Assembly: GCA_002408105.1 (NCBI GenBank)
Contig: DHQM01000179.1
Location: forward strand, 1 to 9,076
Direction of reading: 5' to 3'
Source: Gammaproteobacteria bacterium UBA5338
Lineage (GTDB): Bacteria; Pseudomonadota; Gammaproteobacteria; Pseudomonadales; UBA5862
Length of the DNA: 9,076 nucleotides
Position 1 is the stretch's first letter, and each line of letters opens with the position of its first letter. The notes below the pieces were generated by a model that was not told the DNA's origin, did no database searches, and saw only the letters and a list, made by a program, of their open reading frames with translations. The translations under genes and the position numbers were made by a program. Below are positions 1 to 5,829 of the stretch, one piece after another.

Positions 1-84
1 CATCCCTTCGAGGATGCCTACCAGGGCGCCGTGGACCAGCCACTGCCACGGTTTCGGCGCCGCGACACCCTGCCTGGGGCTTAG
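1..84 (+). CDS. C-terminal end of an unidentified protein (partial, 5' end outside window)
   Basis: The first 81 bases read as 27 open codons ending in TAG at 82-84, giving a tail that begins [13 protein letters not shown] and finishes RRRDTLPGA. Third codon positions are mostly G or C, as in the neighbouring genes. I do not recognise the family from so short a tail: it is charged and proline-containing, with no membrane segment or motif. The TAG overlaps the folD stop on the other strand, so the two genes would converge with a four-base overlap. An alternative is that this is non-coding, or that another leftward gene lies downstream of folD, because two leftward frames are also open across these 84 bases. 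Eighty bases of GC-rich DNA often stay open by chance, so the call is tentative. Confidence 0.4.
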   Translation, partial: HPFEDAYQGAVDQPLPRFRRRDTLPGA

Positions 85-953
85 CCGGCCAGCCCCAGAG
101 CGTTCTCCGCAGACTCCAACGTCTGCAGTATCAAGGTGTTGATGGTCATGGGACCAACCCCCCCAGGGACAGGCGTATAAGCAGCAACCCGTCCCACCAG
201 GGGACCGAGCTCCACATCGCCCACGCCTGGAGGGTGGTATCCAGCGTCCACCACCACAGCTCCATTGGCAATCCACTCGGCCCGAATGAATTCGGGGCGG
301 CCAACCGCGCCCACCACCACATCCGCCTGGCGAACGAGGTCGGCCAAGCCACGGGTTCTGGAGTGGCAGATGGTGACCGTGGCGTCTGCGCCCAGCAACA
401 TCATTGCCATGGGCCGCCCAAGAATCGGGCTGCGGCCGATGACCACCGCATGCTTGCCAGCCAACTCGATCCGGTGATGGTGCAGCAACCGCATGATGCC
501 CGCGGGGGTCGCGGCGCCGTACGCCGGCTGCCCCATGGCCATTCGCCCGAAGCCATGACAGGTGACACCGTCCACATCCTTGTGCAGCGCGATGGTGTCG
601 AATGCCGCCCGCTCATCGACCTGCGCGGGCACCGGGTGCTGCAGCAAAATCCCATGGACATCCGGGTCGGCGTTGAGCGCATCCAGCTGCTCGAGCAGCT
701 CCTGGGTCGTGGTGCTCGCCGGCAGTGAGATGGCCCGAGATTCCATCCCGACCCTGCGGCAGGCGTTCCCCTTCATGCGCACATAGGTGGCTGACGCCGG
801 GTCATCACCGACCAATACCGTTGCCAGCACCGGGGTCCGACCATCGGCTGCGTCTTTGATCTGCGCCACACGCGCCGCGATCCGATGCTCAGTGGCGGCT
901 GCAAGTGCCTTTCCATCCAACACAGTGCCGACTTTATTCGTGTTGCTGCTCAA
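81..953 (-). CDS. folD: Bifunctional methylenetetrahydrofolate dehydrogenase/methenyltetrahydrofolate cyclohydrolase (FolD)
   Basis: This cytosolic enzyme interconverts 5,10-methylene-, 5,10-methenyl- and 10-formyl-tetrahydrofolate, supplying one-carbon units for purines and formyl-Met. The 290-residue product is close to the usual FolD length of about 285. Visible family features are the opening VLDGK (11-15), the catalytic YxxxK pair Y57/K61 inside [16 protein letters not shown]105 in [13 protein letters not shown] (125-129), the Rossmann segment [17 protein letters not shown] (171-187), the CHSRT strand (196-200) and the C-terminal [10 protein letters not shown] (261-270). Some positions differ from textbook FolD: the usual PCTP is AATP (147-150), and the stretch after KDVDG reads [13 protein letters not shown]. 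This suggests a divergent FolD subgroup that may be a second copy in the genome. The start is TTG (951-953): no ATG or GTG lies in frame between the upstream in-frame stop and this codon, and a GAGGAA lies 9 bases before it. An internal GTG (921-923) is the alternative. The gene is divergent from fimL. Confidence 0.95.
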   Translation of the reverse strand: MSSNTNKVGTVLDGKALAAATEHRIAARVAQIKDAADGRTPVLATVLVGDDPASATYVRMKGNACRRVGMESRAISLPASTTTQELLEQLDALNADPDVHGILLQHPVPAQVDERAAFDTIALHKDVDGVTCHGFGRMAMGQPAYGAATPAGIMRLLHHHRIELAGKHAVVIGRSPILGRPMAMMLLGADATVTICHSRTRGLADLVRQADVVVGAVGRPEFIRAEWIANGAVVVDAGYHPPGVGDVELGPLVGRVAAYTPVPGGVGPMTINTLILQTLESAENALGLAG

Positions 954-962
954 ACCGCGAAG

Positions 963-968
963 TTCCTC
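963..968 (-). promoter_or_regulatory. Ribosome binding site of folD supporting a TTG start
   Basis: GAGGAA on the minus strand sits 9 bases before the TTG at 951-953. It is the best Shine-Dalgarno match in the folD leader. No ATG or GTG occurs in frame between the upstream in-frame stop and the TTG, so this site decides the start. Confidence 0.6.
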
Positions 969-973
969 GCTTG

Positions 974-982
974 TGCTATACC
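974..982 (+). promoter_or_regulatory. Candidate extended -10 promoter for fimL
   Basis: TGCTATACC contains a TGn extension and TATACC, four of six matches to the -10 consensus. Initiation near 989 would leave a leader of about 43 bases before the fimL ATG. No good -35 hexamer lies 16-18 bases upstream. The site would lie inside the transcribed leader of the proposed folD promoter. Confidence 0.3.
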
Positions 983-1003
983 TAAACCCAGGTTAATCCA
1001 AGA

Positions 1004-1012
1004 ATTTTACCA
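1004..1012 (-). promoter_or_regulatory. Candidate extended -10 promoter for folD
   Basis: The minus strand reads TGGTAAAAT, an extended -10 (TGn) followed by TAAAAT, which matches five of six bases of the sigma70 -10 consensus. Transcription would begin near 997 and give a leader of about 44 bases. At 17-base spacing the -35 region is TTCTTG, a poor match, so the call rests on the extended -10 element alone. Confidence 0.35.
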
Positions 1013-1016
1013 GCAC

Positions 1017-1021
1017 AGGGG
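1017..1021 (+). promoter_or_regulatory. Ribosome binding site of fimL
   Basis: AGGGG lies 10 bases before the ATG at 1032. It supports that codon over the upstream in-frame ATG at 885, which falls inside the folD gene on the other strand and would add 49 residues that do not resemble the rest of the protein. Confidence 0.5.
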
Positions 1022-1031
1022 CGCCACAAGA

Positions 1032-2783
1032 ATGACCGCACCGAGAATCGAACCGCACTTCGGTGACGATGCACTTGTGAACACAACCTTGGACGTTCCG
1101 CCACCCCCAGCGGATGTGTTCCAGGTTGCACCGGCCGAGCCGCTGCCAGCGAGCACTGGTGGTGGTCAGGCCGCGCACCTGATTGCGGCTGCCGGCGCGG
1201 GCCTGCACGAAGCGCTGAACTCGCTGTTCGATGACATTGAGGCAACCCTGTCCGAGCCCCTCTCTGAGCCCAATGCACGGCACACGCTGGCCCAGCTGTT
1301 CGATCAGCTTTGGGGAGCGTTGTTCATCGCGCAGATCGAGGGTGCCCAGGACGCGGCCCGGGATGCGAAGCTGGTGATTGAGTACTGGGACCGGCTCGGC
1401 GACGAGCAGCGCGCCACCGAAACCCTGGCCGACGTCGTCTTGCAGCTGCGCCGATACCTCAACCTGCTGTACGCGGGACTCGCTCCCATGCCCGCGCTGA
1501 TGCTCGAGCCCATCAACTCGCTGCGATTGCTGCTGGGCAAACCAGCGCTCCCTGAATTTCAGCTCACCCTGGGCGACTTCGACCTGCAGTTGCCGCCACT
1601 GCTGGCGCCAGATCCATCGGCTGCGCCCGAGTTGTGGCGCCACCTGCGCCAGATGTTTGAGGTCGGCTTGATCGGCGTGCTGCGCAGCGACCGCCTGGAA
1701 GCCTCATCAGCCCTAATGGAACGCGCCTGCACCCGTGCCGCGGAGCACCACGCAGAAGCCACTCTGGGCCGCCTGTTGTGGGAGTTTGCCGCAGTCTGGA
1801 CCCACCTGGTGGGCCGCGAGCAGCTGGAAATGACCCTGCAGCGCAAGCAGTTGCTCGCCGCCTTGGACCGTGAACTGCGGGCGGAGTACACCGCCCCCAC
1901 CCACCAAAGTCGCGAGGCAACTCTATCGAAGCTGATCCGCGAGATGGGCTTTTTGGTGCGTCTGAGCGGCCACTCCAGCACACAGACGAACGCGCTGTTT
2001 GGGGGCTGCGCCATTCCGACTCTTGCGTTTCGCGAGACCGACTTGTTGCGCGGCCGGCTGCAGCTCAAAGGACCGGACACAGCAACCATCAGCGCACTGG
2101 TGGCGGCAATGCGCGAAGAGCTGGAAGAGTTCAACCGGACCCTCGAGTCCGCCTCGGAAATGGTGGATCCGCAGGCCCAGCGGCAGGCCCTTGCAACGTC
2201 CCTCAACACCCACCGGGAGACCCTCGAGCTGGCCAAGCTCACCGAGCCGGCGGCACAGGCAGGGCGCGTACTCGACTGCCTGCAAAAGCCCAACACACTT
2301 GTCCAAGCCGAGCTATTGGAGGCGTTGGCTGTTGAAATGTTGCGGTTGGACCAGCTACTGCAAGCAGCCACTGCGCCCAAGCACCCTAGGGGAACCGATG
2401 CACCTGCCCCGATGCTGGCAGACGCCAAGCAAGCCCTTGGGGCCGAAGCACGGGCAGCGCTCAGCCTCTGTCGCCGTGGAATCGAAGCCTTCCATGAGAC
2501 AGGCGATGCATTGCACCTTGGCAACCTGGGCGCCGTGATGCGTCAGGTTCAGGCTGCGATCCTATTCTTGGGGCGCGAGCAGCTGCACGCGCCTGTTCGG
2601 GCTCTGACCAATGCCTTGGCCGAGGACCTGCAGGCCGACGCCGTGGGGCAGGAGCGGATTGCACTGATCGTCGATGCGATGGTCACCTGCGATTACTTGC
2701 TGTCCATCCCCGTTGAAACCCCCCTCGACGCAACGGTGTTGGAACTGGCCGAGTCGACGACCCAAAGTCTGCTCCAGAAATAA
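1032..2783 (+). CDS. fimL: FimL-like protein: stand-alone homologue of the N-terminal scaffold of chemotaxis kinase ChpA/PilL
   Basis: The 583-residue product is soluble-looking, rich in Leu, Ala, Glu and Arg, and almost entirely helical in character. It has no signal peptide, membrane segment, ATPase or receiver domain. Residues 1-45 are a proline-rich, probably disordered head. The rest follows the pattern I know from the N-terminal 500-600 residues of ChpA: an Hpt-like helical bundle (about 85-145), a block WRHLRQMFEVGLIGVLR (202-218) resembling the ChpA 'LRxHYQRxLLGWLR' region, a segment RKQLLAALDRELR (271-283), a segment LQLKGPDTATISALVAAMREEL (343-364, equivalent to 'LAGPD...VVAALKEEL'), and a final bundle (about 460-582). 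In ChpA the first bundle carries an H-Q-V-x-G motif; here it reads DQLWG (91-95). Pseudomonas FimL is known to resemble the ChpA N-terminus without a phosphoacceptor, and acts on type IV pilus twitching and cAMP/Vfr signalling with FimV and PilG. I infer the same role here. nudC follows 89 bases downstream, a neighbour I also recall from Pseudomonas. The homology is judged by eye, not aligned. Confidence 0.78.
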   Translation: MTAPRIEPHFGDDALVNTTLDVPPPPADVFQVAPAEPLPASTGGGQAAHLIAAAGAGLHEALNSLFDDIEATLSEPLSEPNARHTLAQLFDQLWGALFIAQIEGAQDAARDAKLVIEYWDRLGDEQRATETLADVVLQLRRYLNLLYAGLAPMPALMLEPINSLRLLLGKPALPEFQLTLGDFDLQLPPLLAPDPSAAPELWRHLRQMFEVGLIGVLRSDRLEASSALMERACTRAAEHHAEATLGRLLWEFAAVWTHLVGREQLEMTLQRKQLLAALDRELRAEYTAPTHQSREATLSKLIREMGFLVRLSGHSSTQTNALFGGCAIPTLAFRETDLLRGRLQLKGPDTATISALVAAMREELEEFNRTLESASEMVDPQAQRQALATSLNTHRETLELAKLTEPAAQAGRVLDCLQKPNTLVQAELLEALAVEMLRLDQLLQAATAPKHPRGTDAPAPMLADAKQALGAEARAALSLCRRGIEAFHETGDALHLGNLGAVMRQVQAAILFLGREQLHAPVRALTNALAEDLQADAVGQERIALIVDAMVTCDYLLSIPVETPLDATVLELAESTTQSLLQK

Positions 2784-2800
2784 CCGGTTGCAGCCTCAAT

Positions 2801-2829
2801 TTGTCGGGGAACTGAATTCCTGCTACGGT
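2801..2829 (+). promoter_or_regulatory. Candidate sigma70 promoter for nudC-sohB-acuI
   Basis: TTGTCG (2801-2806; four of six -35 matches) and TACGGT (2824-2829; three of six -10 matches) are separated by 17 bases, in the 89-base gap after fimL. Initiation near 2836 would give a leader of about 37 bases. The match is modest, and read-through from fimL is equally possible because no terminator hairpin is visible in the gap. Confidence 0.3.
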
Positions 2830-2872
2830 CTGCCGGCTACCCCGAATCGACTCCAGCAGCACGCACTCCCCC

Positions 2873-3703
2873 ATGTTTTGGCAGCAGATCGATAGCTTTA
2901 TCCCGGCGAACAGCCCCCTGGCCCCAACCGACCAAAGCCACCACCTGGTGTTTGTCGGTGATCGGCTGCTGGCGCCGGCGGATGCGCCGCATTGGCGCCC
3001 GCTCCACCAGGAGGAATGGCGCTGGCTCGACGTTGACCGCAAGGCCACGCATTATCTAGGCACCCTTGATGGCCACCCCTGTTATGCAGAGGACGTCGAA
3101 GGCCCCGCGCCCAGCGGCTACAACTCCATCGACTTGCGCAGCCTGCTCGGGCTCGCCAACGCGGACCTGTTCGCCGCCGCTGGACGGGGGTGGCAGATCG
3201 TGCAGTGGCACCGAGACCACCAGTTCTGCAGCCGCTGCGGCCAGCCCGCCGCCGACCACCACAGCGACCGCGCCAAACAATGCGCGTCCTGCGGATTGAT
3301 CGCCTACCCACGGCTTTCCCCATGCATTATCGTGTTGGTCCACCGGGGCGAAGAGTTGCTCCTCGCCCGGTCACCCCAATTTCCGGCTGGCATGTTCAGT
3401 ACCCTCGCAGGCTTTATCGAGCCCGGCGAATCCGCAGAGCAGGCCCTGGCGCGTGAGGTCAAAGAAGAAGTCGGGATCGAAATCGCACAGCCCCGCTATG
3501 TCAGCAGCCAGTCCTGGCCCTTCCCCAACAACCTCATGCTAGGCTTCCACGCCGAATACGCCAGCGGCGAGGTGCGCCCTGACGGGGTCGAAATCATCGA
3601 AGCCGACTGGTTTCGCGCCAACGCACTTCCTAAGGTGCCTGGGACCGTCTCCATCTCCGGCTGGTTGATTCAATCCTACCTGGCATCGCTGCAAGCCAGC
3701 TGA
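2873..3703 (+). CDS. nudC: NAD(+)/NADH pyrophosphatase, Nudix family (NudC)
   Basis: NudC hydrolyses NAD(H) to NMN(H) and AMP, and in E. coli removes the NAD cap from RNA 5' ends. The 276-residue cytosolic protein has the complete architecture: an N-terminal NudC-type domain (1-110), a zinc ribbon with C119, C122, C137 and C140, then the Nudix fold. The Nudix box runs from G180 to about E203 with the REVKEEVG core at 194-201, including the metal-binding glutamates E195, E198 and E199. The NAD-specificity motif downstream, usually SQPWPFPxS, is SQSWPFPNN here (212-220), with two substitutions. The C-terminal VPGTVSISGWLI (255-266) matches the family's substrate-binding end. No purine-rich Shine-Dalgarno precedes the ATG; the ten bases before it are CACTCCCCC-like. 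sohB starts 30 bases after the stop, so an operon is likely. Confidence 0.95.
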   Translation: MFWQQIDSFIPANSPLAPTDQSHHLVFVGDRLLAPADAPHWRPLHQEEWRWLDVDRKATHYLGTLDGHPCYAEDVEGPAPSGYNSIDLRSLLGLANADLFAAAGRGWQIVQWHRDHQFCSRCGQPAADHHSDRAKQCASCGLIAYPRLSPCIIVLVHRGEELLLARSPQFPAGMFSTLAGFIEPGESAEQALAREVKEEVGIEIAQPRYVSSQSWPFPNNLMLGFHAEYASGEVRPDGVEIIEADWFRANALPKVPGTVSISGWLIQSYLASLQAS

Positions 3704-3722
3704 CCAGGCATTTTCACCCCTC

Positions 3723-3727
3723 GGAGG
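3723..3727 (+). promoter_or_regulatory. Strong ribosome binding site of sohB supporting a GTG start
   Basis: GGAGG lies 6 bases before the GTG at 3734-3736. This near-ideal Shine-Dalgarno makes the non-ATG start secure. Confidence 0.75.
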
Positions 3728-3733
3728 TTTAGG

Positions 3734-4843
3734 GTGCCCGAAGCGCTCACCGAATACCTGCTCTTTTTCGCTAAATTGATCACGCTTCTGGTGGGTCTGC
3801 TAATTGCCCTCGGGCTGTTCGCAAGCAGTGCCCAGCGCTCCCGGCGCTCCGTCAGTGAGGGACACATCGAAGTCAAACCGCTGAAGCGCCACTGGGATGA
3901 CATGGAGGCGCACCTGCGCTCCACGGTGTCGGACAAGCGTGCCTTCAAGGCCTGGACGAAACAGGAAAAACAGGCAGAAAAACAGCGCCACAAGCAATCC
4001 AAGCAGCACCGTCGCAGCCAGGACGCGAACACCCACCGCAAGCGCGTGTATGTGGTGCATTTCGATGGCGACCTGCAGGCCTCCCAGGTCAGCGCGCTGC
4101 GCGAGGAGATCACCGCCATTCTCAGTGTGGCCGAGGCCCAGGATGAGGTGGTCGTGTGCCTCGAAAGTGGCGGCGGCGTGGTCCACGGCTATGGGCTCGC
4201 AGCCTCTCAGCTCGACCGCATCCGCAAGCGGGACATCACCCTCACAATCTGCGTCGACAAAGTTGCAGCAAGTGGTGGCTACATGATGGCTTGCATCGCT
4301 GAGCGCATCGTCGCCGCACCCTTTGCGATCCTGGGCTCAATCGGAGTGGTGGCACAGCTGCCCAACTTTCACCGGGCCCTACAAAAACATGACATCGACT
4401 TCGAACTCCACACCGCAGGCGACTACAAGCGGACACTGACCCTGTTCGGCGAGAACACCGAACAGGGACGACGCAAATTTGTCGAAGAGCTGAACGACAT
4501 CCATGACCTGTTCAAGGAGTTCGTACAAGAGCACCGCGCCGCCGTCGACATCGACCGCATCGCCACCGGGGAAGTCTGGTACGGCCGGCGCGCTATGGAC
4601 GTCGGGCTGGCGGACGAGATCGCGACCAGCGATGAGTACTTGCTGCGTCAGGGAAGCGACGCAGACCTGTTTTCGGTGCAGTTTGTCGAGAAGAAGTCCA
4701 TCCAGCAGCGGCTGGGGTTTGCAGGGCTTGGTGGGAAACTGCGCCGAGCATTTGCCCCGGCTGCGCTGAGCAACCCGGAACACTTGCAGCGGCAGGTGCC
4801 CCTCGCGGAAATCCACCATGAACAACGCGACCGCTACCTATAA
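3734..4843 (+). CDS. sohB: Inner-membrane S49-family serine peptidase SohB
   Basis: SohB belongs to the SppA-like S49 peptidases, which use a Ser-Lys dyad at the membrane. The E. coli gene is a multicopy suppressor of degP (htrA) loss. The 369-residue product has an N-terminal membrane anchor (about 8-30, LLFFAKLITLLVGLLIALGLF). Next comes a strikingly basic, Gln-rich stretch (about 68-107) and then the protease fold starting at YVVHFDGDL (106-114). The catalytic serine is S180 in VAASGGYMMA and the lysine is K232 in GDYKRTLTLFGENT. The 52-residue gap between them matches the family. GSIGVV (201-206) and EVWYGRRAMDVGLADEI (280-296) are further family landmarks. The length is slightly above that of E. 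coli SohB (about 350), partly because of the basic stretch and tail. The start is GTG with a strong Shine-Dalgarno. The last 26 bases overlap acuI. The natural substrate is unknown. Confidence 0.95.
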   Translation: MPEALTEYLLFFAKLITLLVGLLIALGLFASSAQRSRRSVSEGHIEVKPLKRHWDDMEAHLRSTVSDKRAFKAWTKQEKQAEKQRHKQSKQHRRSQDANTHRKRVYVVHFDGDLQASQVSALREEITAILSVAEAQDEVVVCLESGGGVVHGYGLAASQLDRIRKRDITLTICVDKVAASGGYMMACIAERIVAAPFAILGSIGVVAQLPNFHRALQKHDIDFELHTAGDYKRTLTLFGENTEQGRRKFVEELNDIHDLFKEFVQEHRAAVDIDRIATGEVWYGRRAMDVGLADEIATSDEYLLRQGSDADLFSVQFVEKKSIQQRLGFAGLGGKLRRAFAPAALSNPEHLQRQVPLAEIHHEQRDRYL

Positions 4844-5822
4844 CGCACTACAAACCACCGAGGTGCGTGATGGGCTGTTTGACACCGCCATCAAAACACT
4901 GGCGGTGGACGACCTACCCCAGCACGCATTGCTGGTGGCGGTTCACTACTCTTCGCTGAACTACAAAGACGCGCTTTCGCTGAGCGGACACCGCGGCGTC
5001 ACGCGCCACTACCCCCACACCGCCGGAATCGACGCTGGCGGCGTCGTGGTGGCCAGCGAGGACGACCGGTTCACGCCTGGCGACCCGGTGATCGTGACCG
5101 GCTACGACCTCGGTATGAACACCCCCGGGGGCTACGGCGAGTACATTCGCATCCCTGCCAGCTGGGCGGTTGCACTGCCCGATGGCCTGAGCCTCAAGCA
5201 AGCAATGATGCTCGGCACCGCAGGGCTCACCGCAGCACTTTGCGTCGACAAGCTGCAACGCATGGGGCTGCCATCGGGCGGTGACGTCTTGGTGACCGGC
5301 GCGAGCGGGGGAGTCGGCAGCGTGGCGGTGGCGCTGCTCGCGCACCTTGGCTGTCCAGTGGTGGCCAGTTCGGGAAAAACCGACCAGGCGAGCTACCTGC
5401 GCGAACTGGGGGCCAAAACCATCCTCGATCGGGAAACCCTGACCGATCCTTCCCAAAAAGCGCTACTGAAAGAGCGGTGGCAAGGGGCGGTCGACACCGT
5501 CGGCGGCGATACCTTGGTCAACGTGCTCAAATCCCTCAGCCACAGTGCGTCAGTGGCGTGTTGTGGCCTGGTCGCCTCCGCCAACCTGCACGCTTCCCTC
5601 ATGCCCTTCATCCTGCGGGGGATCAACCTGCTCGGAGTCGACTCGGTCGAACTTCCGGTCGAGCACAAGGCCGCAATCTGGCGCCGATTTGCGAACGACT
5701 GGGCCGGGCTGCCATTCGACCGCATCTGCAAAGAAATTCCGCTGTCGGAGGTCCCGACCTACGCCGAGCGCATCCTGGCCGGCAAAATGATCGGTCGGGC
5801 ACTGGTCCGGGTGCGCGATTGA
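4818..5822 (+). CDS. acuI: Acryloyl-CoA reductase / YhdH-AcuI family quinone-oxidoreductase-like protein
   Basis: This is a medium-chain dehydrogenase/reductase (MDR) enzyme of the YhdH/AcuI branch. AcuI reduces acryloyl-CoA to propionyl-CoA with NADPH, which detoxifies acryloyl-CoA and serves DMSP or 3-hydroxypropionate metabolism. The 334-residue sequence shows SSLNYKDALSLSG (45-57), AGIDAGG (69-75), GYDLGMNTPGGYGEY (95-109), GTAGLTAAL (133-141), the nucleotide-binding VTGASGGVGSVAVALL (159-174), LGAKTILDRE (197-206), and FILRGINLLGVDSVELP (264-280) near the C-terminus. All are close to E. coli YhdH as I remember it. The ATG lies inside sohB, 26 bases before that gene's stop, which suggests translational coupling. 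It gives a head about 8 residues longer than YhdH, and no later ATG fits. No DMSP lyase or propionate genes are in view, so the acryloyl-CoA assignment rests on family membership only. The stop is 7 bases from that of convergent kdsB. Confidence 0.9.
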   Translation: MNNATATYNALQTTEVRDGLFDTAIKTLAVDDLPQHALLVAVHYSSLNYKDALSLSGHRGVTRHYPHTAGIDAGGVVVASEDDRFTPGDPVIVTGYDLGMNTPGGYGEYIRIPASWAVALPDGLSLKQAMMLGTAGLTAALCVDKLQRMGLPSGGDVLVTGASGGVGSVAVALLAHLGCPVVASSGKTDQASYLRELGAKTILDRETLTDPSQKALLKERWQGAVDTVGGDTLVNVLKSLSHSASVACCGLVASANLHASLMPFILRGINLLGVDSVELPVEHKAAIWRRFANDWAGLPFDRICKEIPLSEVPTYAERILAGKMIGRALVRVRD

Positions 5823-5829
5823 GTCCCGC

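Noticed and set aside
234..728. Rightward open frame opposite folD
   Set aside because: His/Arg-rich composition with no motif, fully covered by the strongly supported folD gene.
985..994. Operator-like dyad AACC-CA-GGTT in the folD/fimL gap
   Set aside because: Four-base arms are expected often by chance and match no repressor site I know. It is mentioned only as context for the promoter observation.
885..1031. Upstream in-frame extension of the fimL reading frame starting at ATG 885
   Set aside because: It runs antisense through the start of folD, its residues do not resemble the rest of the protein, and the ATG at 1032 has an AGGGG upstream.
1559..2524. Long leftward open frame opposite fimL
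   Set aside because: Its product is Ser/Arg/Ala-rich and low in complexity, with no recognisable motif. It is the expected mirror of a GC-rich gene, and fimL on the other strand is well supported.
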